From Suillus spraguei (taxonomy: Eukaryota > Basidiomycota > Agaricomycetes > Boletales > Suillaceae), in contig JABCPU010000075.1 in assembly GCA_016800925.1 (NCBI GenBank), positions 1-64,000 on the forward strand: a stretch of 64,000 nucleotides of DNA. The letters run 5' to 3'. The translations under genes and the position numbers were made by a program. Under the pieces are notes generated by a model that saw only the letters and a list, made by a program, of their open reading frames with translations, ran no database searches and was not told the DNA's origin. The first letter of the stretch is position 1. Every line of letters begins with the position of its first letter. Positions 1 to 11,629 of the stretch are shown here, piece after piece.

Positions 1-1857
1 CTTCCAGCACTCATCTACCCCATCATGTATCACTTTTTCTGCGGATGGCAAGCACATTCTCAGCGGAGGTGGAGATAAAAAGATCTCAGAGTGGGCAGTA
101 CCAAAGAACGCCAATTCAAAGGCGAGTTTCCATTCTTGACTCTAATAACAAATTCGAGCGTCCATCGTACAGATCCTGGCCATCACGACAGCCCGTGATG
201 CATGCATCGCTGGGGACCTAGCAACCGCTGAAGAGTTACTCACCGAAGACATCGACACTGACGCCGACGACTATACTTTGTATGCCCATCGCTCATTCAT
301 TTTAGCCCGAAAATACGCGTGGGACCTCGCCCTTGATGATGCAGTCAAAGTCAGTTATACTGACCCATCATCACCCTCTTACGAAATGGCTAACTTTGAT
401 TCATGACGACACAGTCCATTAGCATTCAGCCTTCGTTAACAGGCTACATCTCCAAGGGCATTGCCCTCTGCGGAAAAGGCCACATTCGGGAGGCACGGAT
501 AGCATTCGACGCTGCATCCATGTTCACCAACCAGGATTCAGGAACGAACCAATTTGTTCTTTTGATAAAGGTAGTTTCAATTCGTCTTGGATATTCTCTC
601 CTTCACTGTTTTTAGGCCATCGCCCTCTTTAACGCAGATCAACACGAGGAAGCCTTGTTGCTCATCAAAGAGCTGGCCGTCGCTTGTCCGAATACCGATC
701 CTCTCGCGCGTCGTGTCGTGGAGGTAAGTGTCATGTGGCTGCACTTGGTGATCGATGCTGATCTTTGCAACTCGTACATTAGACATATATACGCGTTCAA
801 CTCGGAATCAAAGCCTTGGATGGCTCGCATCACGATGAAGCCGCTGACCACTTCACTGCCGCTGTCACTCGGGTGCTTTCTCATCGAAATACATTCATCA
901 AATATACGAGGACTTGACCGTGGTGCGCCGAGATGATGCACATATGATGCTTTTCATAACTGAGTGCTTTATCCAGCTCTTTGGATGGGATCTCGAGTCT
1001 TTGTGTCTTACTGCTCACCAGAAACGGTGTCAAGCATTCCTTTCTGCCAACAAACCCGATGAAGCCCTCAAAGCACACAAGTAACATGATGGACGTCATT
1101 GACGAACCTACCAAGGCAGCTGCCTCGACTGGTCCAACCGCAAGTTTTCAGTGACGCCACCCGAGGCTACCATACTCACTTGTATTTCACGCAGAATTCA
1201 AGGAACAGTGTAGAGCGCTCGCTGAGCAGAATGACCGTATTCTTGGCGTATGTGCTCCCTTCCTTAACTTTCTTGCTACTGATCGTTATGCAGGTGGAGA
1301 TCCCGGGGCAAGAGCAATATGGCTACGATACAGAACCTGATTTCTTCCACGGAAATGCATCAAGTGCGTGCAACAACGTATCTTCTTCCTTTCTTTCTTA
1401 CATTGTCCATTACAGCATTCTCAAGTTTCTCGACCAAGACCTCAACAACGCCCTGGGCGCCTCAAAAGACTCAGGTTCCCCATGGCGAGGGCTGCTCGTG
1501 CAGCCCCCCCGGCAGCACCTACCACCCCACCGCCAACCGCCGCCGCCGCTACTACCTTCAAAGCTCAAATACGGCACCTATTTGCCCGGTCACCCCGTCG
1601 TGCACACTGTCCGTTCCATTCGCAAAGGGTAAAGAGGTGCGCTGGTTGATTTTATCATCTGTCTTGGGTGTTTGATGCATAATCTACAGCGCAATGCTGC
1701 CGCAGATGAGGATCGTAGCAAAGACCCAAACATCGTACCTGATGATGGATATTTTGATACTACGCAACCGGACTCCAATACACAACAACAACAACAACCA
1801 GGATCGGTGCAAGTGGACACTGGAGAACATGGAGGCGGCCGGTGGTGTTGCTGCTAG
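1..1857 (+). pseudogene. WD40-TPR protein, decayed, 5' end outside window
   Basis: Opens with the end of a WD40 repeat (FSADGKHILSGGGDKKISEW, codons from base 2). After an intron it runs into tetratricopeptide repeats (ITTARDACIAGDLATAEELL, then DARIAFD-like and ALLLIKELAVACP stretches to about 1080). GT-AG introns are visible at 571-615 and around 724-781. The tail has the proline-rich linker, TFKAQIRHLFARSPRRAH and the Q-rich HGGGRWCCC ending at 1857 that close WD40 proteins of mushroom fungi. TPR modules of this type also occur with HET-domain incompatibility proteins, but no HET domain is seen. Frames break near 906, 1083, 1500 and 1615, so I read it as two related gene pieces joined and decaying; some breaks could be unrecognised introns. 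Family assignment is from motif memory. Confidence 0.6.
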
Positions 1858-2339
1858 AGGAATTAGTGAATATACGTGGATATTTTAGTTATATTGTCGC
1901 TTGTAATGTGCGCTGGAAGCAGCACTTATTGTATCGATTGGTAATGACTATATCCTTTAGATTATGGCTAATGATTATAGTTATGAAACTTGAGTCCTCC
2001 AGTGAATCATGATGCATGTGGCCACGATCAAGGTTGATGATGGGGCAGATACCGCAGATGTTTAAGCGGCCACAGGATCACAACAACTTATCGAAACTGA
2101 CTGTCTGAACATTCTACGCATGACAAGCGAGAGACATTGTATCAATCCCCTCCGGAAGACTCCTGAAGTCAAAAACGGGACATATCCTTTCATCGCCAGT
2201 CATCTCTACACTGCCCAAGATGTGATACCTCTCTCCATCCCACGAGCGGTCCCTTCCTCCACCCAGACAATATGAACACTCGATATCGTGAACAATGATG
2301 AGACAGCGCGATCAGGAGCTGTTGTGTCAACGAGAAGAT

Positions 2340-2830
2340 ATTCAAAGGAGGTAGGATATCGAGCGCAAGTCGGTACCAAGAGCTTGAGCGCCGGCAGGGC
2401 GAGGAGCTTCTTCAAACGCAAGAATAGGCTGCTGCTCGACAGGTAGAGGAGATAACAGTGCGTCAGGCACAACACCGTCAGGAGGAGATAGCTTTGATGC
2501 AGAGGCAAGGAGACGCGAAGAAGAGGCCCAGCTGAAGGCCAAGACTGAGAACGAACGCACTCGTGCAGAGGTCGGGCAGCGTCAGCTGGGAGAAAGGCAC
2601 AACGCCGTCAGGAGGAGATAGCTTTGATGCAGAGGCAAGGAGACGCGAAGAAGAGGCCCAGCTGAAGGCCAAGGCTGAGAACGAATGCACTCGTGCAGAG
2701 GTCGGGTAGCGTCAGCTGGGAGAACTCGTCGGCGAACGGAAAGAGAAGGAAATCGAGGTGCGACACCGTCAAGGAGAGCTCGAGCGCGGACAACAGGAGA
2801 GGAGGCATTGTTCAAGGAGATGAAGCATGC
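2340..2830 (+). pseudogene. Degenerate coiled-coil (Q/E/R-rich) coding remnant
   Basis: Frame fragments on the + strand are rich in Gln, Glu and Arg with heptad-like spacing (YQELERRQGEELLQ, RRREEEAQLKAKTENERTR). No frame stays open: stops and frame changes occur every 30-40 codons. This looks like part of a long coiled-coil protein that expanded by internal duplication and then decayed. No domain allows a function to be named. Confidence 0.35.
2465..2724. repeat. Direct tandem duplication, two 130-bp units
   Basis: Units 2465-2594 and 2595-2724 are nearly identical over their whole length; the few differences include AACACC/AACGCC, AAGACTGAG/AAGGCTGAG and GGGCAG/GGGTAG. The period of 130 is not a multiple of 3, so the duplication itself breaks any reading frame through the coiled-coil remnant. 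Confidence 0.85.
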
Positions 2831-2888
2831 AAGGTCTGACTAGAGTTTTGCACCAGACTCGGGCTACCTAAAAAAATTCAGCGGTGCC

Positions 2889-3332
2889 TTGGCAATTTGT
2901 TTGGTACAGGGTTCGGTAACTTCGATTGCAAGCTACGCGTTTGGTCATGGTGTCTATTATGGTGAGGCCTGCGTCGGACAATGCTTACTATTCACAAGGA
3001 ACCGAAGACCTTTGAATGAACAGGTGATTGAATCCAAGGCAATACTGCTGAGCACAGGGAACTGGCAGGCGTTATTCTTGAATATAGTTCAGGTCCAGCC
3101 GGATATTGGCGACTTGATAGTACTAGGGAATGAGACTTCAAGGTCGAGCGCAGATATCTCGGATCCATATCAGCGTTATGTCATTCTCAAAACGTCGTCA
3201 CAACGCCGCCTTCGCCTGGGAAACGTAATTCACCACAGAGTGCTACGGAGCAGTAGCACAATCCAACTTGCTGATATTGTCTCACAATGTCCGTCTCTCG
3301 ACAGCAAGAAGTCCAAATTTAAAACTGAGTGA
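2889..3332 (+). CDS. Hypothetical ORF, 147 aa, unsupported
   Basis: A single open frame of 147 codons without recognisable domain, signal peptide or membrane segment. It lies just after coiled-coil debris and its end overlaps a small imperfect palindrome at 3240-3258 (GTGCTAC arms). It may be a chance ORF or an exon of a decayed gene. Confidence 0.15.
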   Translation: MAICLVQGSVTSIASYAFGHGVYYGEACVGQCLLFTRNRRPLNEQVIESKAILLSTGNWQALFLNIVQVQPDIGDLIVLGNETSRSSADISDPYQRYVILKTSSQRRLRLGNVIHHRVLRSSSTIQLADIVSQCPSLDSKKSKFKTE

Positions 3333-4629
3333 CGACTCCTGACACCGCCACAACACCTTTCTTCTACTCATTTGTATCGTCTGTCGCCACCGCCCATGCT
3401 GCAACTCCAGACAGCCTCGTTATTGAATTTTTCTTTCCTCGATTTTTTTTGTCGGTGTCGTTATCATATCAATCGATTTCTGTATTGACGTCTTCTGTTT
3501 TACTTATTCCTAGTTTTGCAGTAAGTGCAAGAATTTCTTTGTTTTTCATTAGCAGTGTGACTCGCTCGCTTTAAGTTTCAGTGCAATCGCAAGCCGTGAA
3601 GGGATCCCAACGATGTTCCGTATGTATATTGCATATTGCATAGCCTTGGCATGGCTTGTACGAAATTAATAGGGTGGACATAATGTACTGCTGTCAAGCG
3701 CCCCGTAGCCTGGCGCCGTTCACATGATACACGATGCCACTGAAGCATTTCAAAAGTGAGTAAATCAGCTCCTGCAAAGAAGGAATCAAGCTGCGCTGCA
3801 TGCATCGCTGAAAATTCTAAAGAATTGGGAACACAGCTCACCTTAATACACAGGTTCAAACCCAGGTTTCGGGCCGGAACAGCCCTCAGGGCTGGGCGCC
3901 CAAACACTCAACGCCCTCCTGCAAGTCAGAAACTCCATCAGAGTAAATACTTTCGTAGTACGCACCCTAGAATGCATGTCTATTGCCTACTTAGGTTAAT
4001 CACACTACCCTCAAGCGCTAACTTGTGTTGTAGCGCATAGAGTGGGAAGTACCTGTTTCAGGTTCTAATCCGACGTAGGAACACTGGGATTGCAGAATTT
4101 GAATATGGATTGCTAGTACTATTCCGACAACTGAATTATATCTACTTTGTATGCTTCGCATGTCTGATTTTAGTGTGAATACCATCATAATTGTGTCGGA
4201 TTACTATCTGAATATGAAGCTATCATATGACTATATGCCCCGCTCCCGGATGCTTCCAGTCATTGCTCTCCTCATTCCCTGCCTCTCACCACCACAATGT
4301 ATGGCTTCCATTTCAACTTTCTAGAAGACAGGGAGTGCATGTCATATAACACATGCATAATACACCATCTGACGTGGAAGTGAGACAAGTTTCATTTACA
4401 TAGCTGTTCACCTGGGAAGACAGCATCACATACCGTGTGAGGTCGAAACGTGACTTGGTCGGGTTGGGCCGTCGCAGAGAAACTCATTCTGGCGTTGTCA
4501 AGGTCAAAAAAACAGTAAAGATTTCAACAGACGACATTACACACCGTGAGAATGGGCCGTCACCAAAGCACCACCTGAGCATCGAAATCACGCACTTCCT
4601 CGTTGTTGGACAGCGAGAGACTGTGACAA
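3333..4629. other. No recognisable gene
   Basis: Short AT-rich ORFs only. Two RNA polymerase III B-box-like words occur (GGTTCAAACCC at about 3852 and GGTTCTAATCC at about 4061), but flanking bases do not form a tRNA T-stem or cloverleaf. The stretch may hold an old tRNA-derived SINE; I cannot support it further. Confidence 0.3.
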
Positions 4630-5090
4630 GTGTCAGCATCAGGCAAGCGAGCCAAAAGAGGAGAAAACAAGAACCTGCACCAACTGAGAGCAAGTCACAG
4701 CCAGAGCATCATTCGGCATCGAGCCAAAAGACTAGCACATGGCACTCTCTGAGAGCAGCACATGGCCAGAGCACCATCAGCATCAGGTAAGCAAACCAAA
4801 AGATGAGAACACATGCTCTGAGAGCGGGACACAACAAGGATGCCGTCAAGGTTGAGTATTAAGCCAGCCAAAAGATGAGAACACAGACTGGCTAGGAGTG
4901 GGATGTGACCAGCACTTCATCAGGGTTGAGTAAGCGAGTCGACAGACAAGAAACGCACTGCCTGAGAGAAGGAAACGGCCAAAGCATCATCAGGGTTGGG
5001 TAAGCAAGCCAACACGCATGCGAGAGACACAGTGGCTGAGCATCATCAGGCTTCAGCGTCGGGTAAGCGAGCCAAAAGACAAGAACAGCT
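4630..5090. repeat. Degenerate tandem repeat, unit about 55-75 bp
   Basis: Six to seven diverged copies of a unit built from AGCATCATCAGG, a short spacer, GGTAAGCGAGCC, AAAAGA(T/C)(G/A)AGAACA and CTGAGAG. Copies begin near 4640, 4700, 4765, 4838, 4909, 4981 and 5038. Unit lengths vary through small indels. The open frame 4437-4790 running into it has no other support. Confidence 0.7.
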
Positions 5091-5686
5091 TACTGCAGGA
5101 CCTGGTTTCGTCGCTCCGAAGGTGAAACTAAACACTTCGAATGTGAATACAACTCTAGGTTGATGGCGAAGCTGCTCTCGTCTGACATGTGTTTGAGTGG
5201 AAGATGGACTTAGTGAAATATTTATATAAACAAACTCACCTTCAGATAAGCAGACTCAGCAGAGTGTATTCACAGTCGAAAACATGAGGAAATGAAGATA
5301 AAAGTCATCTGGAAATTGTTCGAAAATGATCTGTTTGCAACTAATATGGGCTATCTATATATACAGAAATGATATATTCTAGCAGTATGGATAACCTGCC
5401 TGCATGATGTATGGGGGTTTCTGGCTTATAGTCCAGTTAGCACATAATATGACGATATGAGCTGCACAGCATGACGCGGTGGACAGAAATGTGATCAAGC
5501 TCCGGCGGCGTTTCGTGCTTCATATATGTACTATGTAGAAAGAAAGCCGACCGAAGGGGTGTCCAACCAACGAATAAGACTTCCAGAGCCTATTCAAGAA
5601 GAGTACATAGTATATGCAACCTTGAAATGCATATGCTGCTTTGCGTCGCAAAACGATCCTTCGGCGTATACTTTGGGAATTCCATA
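5091..5686. other. No recognisable gene; 3' flank of protease gene
   Basis: AT-rich sequence between the tandem repeat and the stop codon of the minus-strand protease. No ORF with coding character and no further repeat was seen. Confidence 0.4.
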
Positions 5687-7175
5687 TTAGTTTGTTTCGG
5701 CCTCAGTGAACTCGGTTTTGGAAAAACCGACGTTGGAGTTGGGGGCATCAAACACGGTGTAGAAGCGCTGCATGAATACGTAGCCAATAACAAAGTCATA
5801 GCGCCCTTCGCCCATTCGCGTGCCGATGTCGCGAACAATGAGATATATGGAATCATGACGACCACCAATCATTGGGTTGATAGCACGAGGCCAGATTTGA
5901 GCATTGGGGGTGAGAGTGAAGATTTGCTGTGTAAAACGGTGAAAAAGGGACGTGAGTGCTAACAGAATTGACGTACGCCCCCAATATTGAAATCCAGGTT
6001 CCGCAGGGCTCTATACCGAGTGGGGGTGATAACGAGAAGTCCAGTCAAAGGATCCTGACGACCCCTGGTTTCATGCTGGTACCGCTCAAAGGCCTCTATC
6101 GAACGCTAATTAGACCATCATTACTGCCTGCACTCTAGTAGATACACACCGGTGGCAATCGCAATAAGGATGTTGCCAGAATCGACAATGCCAACGGTGG
6201 ATGATAAGATCGGTGTGGTGCCGTATGTGATGCTCTGCCGGATACCCCAATAGTTCGATGCAGGCGAGATGTCGGTGATAGCACTGAAGCAAAACAATTG
6301 CTATCAGTCTGGAATCTGGATTGATCTAGGCACTGAGGAAACTTACGTGTATGTAATTTCATTGGTATGCAAGTCAACGTCAGTTCCACCAAAGGTGAGT
6401 TGTCCAGCGGATTCTGCCAGTGAACCGACGTAGGGCTTGAAAAAGACACCAAGAATATTCCCAGGCATCATTTTTTGGCTAACCAGGTTATCAGTCACAG
6501 TCGGGATCGTCTCTGTCGGCGTTACAGCCAGGGTGTCGAGTGTCAAGGCAACAGGCCCGATGCCAAGGACACCGTCAAAACCAAAGAAGCCCTGTGAATA
6601 ATGAGCAACACCGATCTGCTGCCCGGTGACGGTGAGCCCAGGACCGACAGTGACGGTGTCAAGGTAAATAATTGCTATAGATAATCGTAAATATTTTCAA
6701 CTTATGATATCATATTGTATGTCACACCATGCACATATTTGCCAATATCATAGGTGACCGATAGATATTTTCCAGTGCAGACGCTCGTGTGGGTTGCCTG
6801 GTACGGAGTACTGGCACCAACCCATGTGTTCGCGCTACTGCTATCGAGAATCAAGTTGTCTTCAATAATGCATTAGCAGACGCATTTTTTTTCAGTATTG
6901 AACTCACAGGTTTTGGGGGGGTCGCCAATATCAACTGATATGCTGTAGAGAAAATAATAGTTCGTCAGAGGAACGTCAGCTTGACGTTGTCCGTGCTTGT
7001 TGGGACCCCTAAGGGCCTGCAAACGAGCTCTATCGTGCGCCACGATGTTATAAGTACCATTGGAAAAATTCAGCCTACTGGTAATGGGGACGGAGGTAGG
7101 GGAATTGGCAACTTTAACGGGCGATCCCGTGATTGACAAAACTAGGAGAAGTGTTAACAATGGAGCGGGGAACAT
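5687..7175 (-). CDS. Secreted aspartic protease (pepsin family A1), active site altered
   Basis: Six exons on the minus strand: 7175-6908, 6859-6728, 6674-6347, 6283-6148, 6105-5977 and 5926-5687. Introns are 42-63 nt with GT-AG ends, and the exons sum to 1233 nt (410 aa plus stop) in one frame. The N-terminus MFPAPLLTLLLVLSITGS is a signal peptide, followed by a propeptide and VPLTN, the usual start of the mature enzyme in basidiomycete polyporopepsin-like proteases. Family landmarks are NTWVGA, LTVTGQ, GFDGVLGIGP, QLTFGG, QIWPR and the end RFYTVFDAPNSNVGFSKT. Enzymes of this family hydrolyse proteins at acidic pH outside the cell, using two Asp-Thr/Ser-Gly motifs. Here the first reads Asp95-Ser-Ser instead of Asp-Thr-Gly, and the second Asp277-Ser-Gly. 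Loss of the first Gly may lower or abolish activity. The gene is otherwise intact. Confidence 0.85.
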
Positions 7176-8176
7176 GGCTGACTAGAAAGCAATAGCATAC
7201 TCAGTGGCCCATTATATATGTGCTAGCAAATTCAATGATGGCAATGTCGGGTACACTAGTATTAGCCACGTTACACGTATGAAACGTCCCCTCTAGTGCT
7301 GCCGCGGTCCGGTTCTGCATCGAACTGGTGGAAACGTGAGAAAGACATATATGGCACAACGGGTCCACCTGTGATCCCCACGTAACGACAGTAATTATAG
7401 GTGATAATACGTGGGGTTCGCACCTGTAAGACGAGGCGAATATAACCGATCAGCGCCTCCTGCAATATCGTTCCGATAGCGATGGACTTTTGTATAGCGT
7501 TGTATGGGATCAACGAAATATTACTGACACTAGCTTCGTCACCCATCACAGGCTCTGTCACCTGTCAGACATTCCCAATTTGTAAGCCTTACTATACTGA
7601 GTGATCACGCGTATCACCAAGTATTATTAGGCTCACTTACAATAATACCCAACACCAGCATTAAATGCTGTCCCAAATCCCCCCAGACCTTAGGTGTTTC
7701 CGCAAGAGAAGCTCAGCGATGTCCCACTTAAGGTCACTCTCCCACACCCTTTACACCAGTAAAGGTACATATTTCTCCTGGGGGGAGGTTCTCATGCCCC
7801 TTATGATAAGATTATAGCTGGAGTATAGGGGGGGAAGAATCCGGAGGGCTTCCGGATGAGTTTCCAATAAAGTTTCCAAAAAGATTCCAAAGGATTTCCA
7901 GAGGAGGTTTCTGAGATGTTTTCCAAAGGCATTCTGGAAATAGGGGTTCTGGAAGAGCGGACTAAGTTAGGAACTGGAAAGGGATTGGAAATCTGGTTTT
8001 ATAGGAGTAGAGTAACTTTGGTGTACAGAATAGATTTCTTTTTTTGACCCTTTAACTTGTAGTTTACATGTTGTTCTTATACTAAATATGTATGGAGTAT
8101 CTCTGTCATCATCTCCAATGATATGATGGAGTCTGGGTAAGTAGCTGTACACTATGCTATCATTACTATGGATGAG
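7176..8176. other. Protease upstream region; no confirmed gene
   Basis: It should contain the protease promoter. A minus-strand open frame at 7271-7561 (96 codons) with possible splice sites near 7560-7640 has no recognised domain. From about 7850 to 7980 the sequence is built of degenerate TTTCCA(A/G)A(G/A)G words. The copia LTR starts at the right-hand edge. Confidence 0.3.
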
Positions 8177-8332
8177 TGTTAGTCTACTCCGCTACTTGAC
8201 AGGAAGTCTGGTGATTTAAGAGGAGTAACCTAATCTGGATGACAGGTCACATGACTGGAAATACATCCAGATATCATTTCCGGATATCTCTATCTTCTTC
8301 CAGATAGGGGCTATCAGACGTGGAATCTAACA
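8177..8332 (-). repeat. Probable 3' LTR of the copia element, 156 bp
   Basis: Bounded by TGTTAG and CTAACA, an inverted pair with TG...CA ends, directly after the polypurine tract. The 5' LTR is absent, so the outer boundary cannot be confirmed by comparison. Confidence 0.55.
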
Positions 8333-8339
8333 CTCCCCC

Positions 8340-9323
8340 TCGAGTGGTATCTAGTCCGAGACTGGCTCGCAACTTCTGAAGTTGTGGCCTTGGAAGTGCT
8401 TTGGTGAATATGTCTGCAATGTTTTCATCCATCGGACAATACTGGATGTCAAGAATTCCGTGCTTTACTAAGTAATGGATAAAGTGGAAATGGATGTTGA
8501 TGTGTATGGTGCAGGCATGGAATTTGGAGTTTGACGCAAGGGAAATAGCTCCTTGGTTGTTGCAGTAGACAATGATGGGCTTAGTGATGGGTTCATATAA
8601 CTCTCCAATGAGTGACTGTAGATAGAGGATTTCCCAGGCAACTCTGGTCAATGCAATGTATTCTGCCTCTGCAGTGGAAAGGGCTATAATGGATTGTTTC
8701 TGTGTGCTCCATGCTACTGGAGCTCTGTGCAACATTACTGTATATCTGGACATGGAATGCTGGTGTGGTTGCGAAGCCCAATCTGCATCAACATAAGCTT
8801 CTAAACCTGTGTTGGATCCTCTGAGTGTCAGTTTGAAGTTGGAAGTACCCTTAAGATAATGGATTACATCTTTTACCACTTCCCAGTGGGTCCGGCCAGG
8901 TTTCTGCATGAACTGAGACAATATGGAGACAGGGAATGCAATATCCGGACGCGTGCTGGTAGCAGTGTACATGAGGGATCCTATTCCGTGCTGGTATGGT
9001 ACTTCCTGCATTTCTTCCAATTCATTGGAAGTGGATGGGGATTGATCTGTGAAAAGCATAACTCTGGAAATCATGGGGATATGGGCAGACTTTGCATCCT
9101 GGAGTCGGAAACGTTCCAGAATGGTTTGGACATATGCCTTCTGCAAAAGTGCAATAGTCTGGTTGGAATGGTCTCGTTCTACCTTAAGTCCTAATAACCA
9201 GGTGAGTTCCCCCAGGTCAGAGATATCAAATCTTTTCTGGAGTTCCGCTTTGAATCAATCTATGTGCTTCTAATACTTGGATGTGACAGCCATGTCATCT
9301 ACGGATACTGTGATGACTGTGTG
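8340..9323 (-). pseudogene. Copia reverse transcriptase (C-terminal) and RNase H
   Basis: Includes SVDDM, the RT catalytic box with both aspartates, at about 9285-9303, then DLGELTWLLG, LMYTATSTRPDIAF and the copia RNase H to VLDSTS near the LTR. An in-frame stop lies just after the catalytic box (near 9262). The coding sequence continues at 10638 once the 9324-10637 insertion is removed. Confidence 0.75.
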
Positions 9324-10637
9324 TGTTACGACCATGCAAAACCAGAGATTAGTAAGAAGTCCTGGTCTTACATGGGGTTGTACCGGAGGGTTGTAAGTCA
9401 AAGGGGCTTGGCCTCAGCTCGTATGCTGTGCCCCTTACCCAAGTATGTGCCCTTAATTTCAGATGAAGTCCAAGGGAGAGTTCTGGTGAAGTCCGGATGG
9501 AGGGTCCAGACGAACTCTAAGGCAGGATAGCTCAACAGAGCTCCGATGGACTTCCGGATGAGCGCGGGAATGCGCCGGAACTATTTCCGGAAGGTAGGGA
9601 GTAATGGTAACACTACTGGAACAAGCTCCAAGTAGAACAGATGAAGGATGGACCGCTGGACAAAGTCCAGGGCAGGATAGGAGCAGAGCTCCGGAGGGAA
9701 AGATGATCCATAGATGTCAGAGGATAGGATAGGATAGATCCGGAGGACTAGGGGTCAAAAGGTCCGGAGCTCAGAGGAGTGGAGGAGCAGGGGAGCGGAG
9801 GAGCGGATGATTGGATGATTGGATGAGCATAGCTGTGGATCTTAGAGGAAGTGTTGGCTACTAGAGAGGAGTAGGTCCGGATATGGTGTAGAGATAGTAT
9901 AGACTACTCCGGACAAGGTCCGGAATAGAAACAGACAGTATAAGACTACCAAAGGTAGAGTCGGAGGTGAAACAGATGATAGACGGAGATGGACAAAGTC
10001 CGAAAAGATTATAGGACATAGGATCAAAGCTCCAGCCTAGGGAGTGATCCCATAGGCCTGAGTTGGAAGCTTACAAGGGCCGGAGCCCAAGTGCAAGAAC
10101 GGAGACAGAGTTATATAGACATGATAACAGGATACAGAGTAATCAAAGGAATATACAGAAGTAGGAACAATGAATCAGACTAAGGTCTGCAGGAGTTGTA
10201 CTACAAGTTTATATACTGTAGGAGCATGCTGGAGGGTAAGTACGGATAGTCCGAGGCTATGTCTGAAGCATACGGAAACACATTAGTAAGTACAGCGGGA
10301 CATAAGGCTATGAACTCGGAGATGAAGCTCGTACGAAATACTTATCAAGACAGAGGCAGAGATCACCGAGAACCGGAAGCACAGAGATACCCAGAAGCCG
10401 GAGACACAGGTATATTCTAAAAGGGGTAATGCGCAGGTGCACGGGAATAGTTCGGATATGAACTCGGATCGGATATGGACACGGATCGGATATGGACACG
10501 GATGGATATGGATTGGAGTGGATGGGTGGATCGGATATGTGAACTGGATTGGATGGGTGGATCAGATATGTGTAGGTTGGGTGTCTGGATGTCCATGGAT
10601 TGGATTTGATCTAGACCTGAATGTACGGTATATGACA
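9324..10637. mobile_element. Solo LTR or non-autonomous LTR element, 1314 bp, 5-bp TSD
   Basis: Begins TGTTACGACC, ends TATATGACA, and is flanked on both sides by GTGTG (9319-9323 and 10638-10642). Removing it plus one GTGTG restores the copia frame exactly: FCWKSEEHTVI joins TVSVDDM. Inside are many TCCGGA-type words and, at 10450-10570, degenerate GGATATGGACACGGATC repeats. No coding domain is seen. Its length is large for a solo LTR, so a small non-autonomous element is possible. Confidence 0.8.
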
Positions 10638-11629
10638 GTGTGTTCCTCTGATTTCCAGCAGAAGTAAACTGCTTGGTCTACTTGTGAGCGTGTAAATCTG
10701 GCATCAAGAAAGAACTTCTCTAGCTCCTTGGACCATTCAAATCTGGCCTGTTTGAGACCATAAAGGCTCCATAATAGGAGGAGGACTTTTCCTTGATCTT
10801 CTGGAGATAGATATCTGGGTAGAGGTCGCATATAGATGGTATCCTTTAATTCTGCATTAAGGTAGGCACTTTTGATGTTGATCTGATGGATTTCCCAATC
10901 TCTATGTGCAGCTATGGAAAGTACTGTGTGGATGGTGGTCATATTAGTGGTCAGAGAAAAAGTCTCGGAATAGTCAATTCCGTGCTTCTGACGTTGTCCA
11001 TTAGCCGCTAGATGTGCTCAGAGTTTGAGCTTTTCTCCATCTGGTCCACACTTCGTTGCTAAAACAAAATGGCTCGGGATTATGTTTACACCTTGTGGGG
11101 GATCTACAATCTTCCAGGCATTTAGCTTTTTAAGCTGGCTTAACTCATAGTCTATGGCCTCTTGCCATTCCGGACCATCCAGACCATTCAACACTTCCTT
11201 CAGCATTGGTTCCGGAAGTGTGGCAGCTTGTGCGCTTCCGTGTAAGTCCTTTTCTTCATCTCCAGATCGCTCAATAATGGCATACACAGCTTCTATTATG
11301 GAACTGGCAGTGTTTCCACCTTTGTGAAGGGCATGGTAATATCCTGCAGGTGGTTGGACTCTGGTAACTCGTGGGGTAACCGGTGCAGGAAGTTGCTGTG
11401 AAATACAGGGTGGAGTTGTTGGATCCAGAGGTAATGTTGGTGTGGGCTGGATGATTTTCCGAGTGGGTGGTGGATTGTCCAGTGGTTCTTTCATATGTTC
11501 TGGATTTTCCAGTCCACTATACTCCCCCTTGTCCAGAACATCATCAGCATTGATAACAGACTTTGTCATTGGTGGAAAGTCACATTCTGCTTGATAGACA
11601 CTCTCCATTTCTCTGACCACCAGATCTGG
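10638..11629 (-). pseudogene. Copia reverse transcriptase (N-terminal part)
   Basis: Reads VREMESVYQAECDFPP, a Pro/Thr-rich linker, EWQEAIDYELSQLKKLNAWKIV, SHFVLATKCGPDGEKLKL (stop), then HGIDYSETFS, INIKSAYLNAEL and LYGLKQARFEWSKELEKFF. This is the standard copia RT order. A stop after KLKL, at about 11017, breaks the frame. Confidence 0.75.

Noticed and set aside
3840..4075. B-box words GGTTCAAACCC and GGTTCTAATCC suggesting tRNA genes
   Set aside because: The T-stems would have two or more mismatches and no matching acceptor, D or anticodon arms could be laid out.
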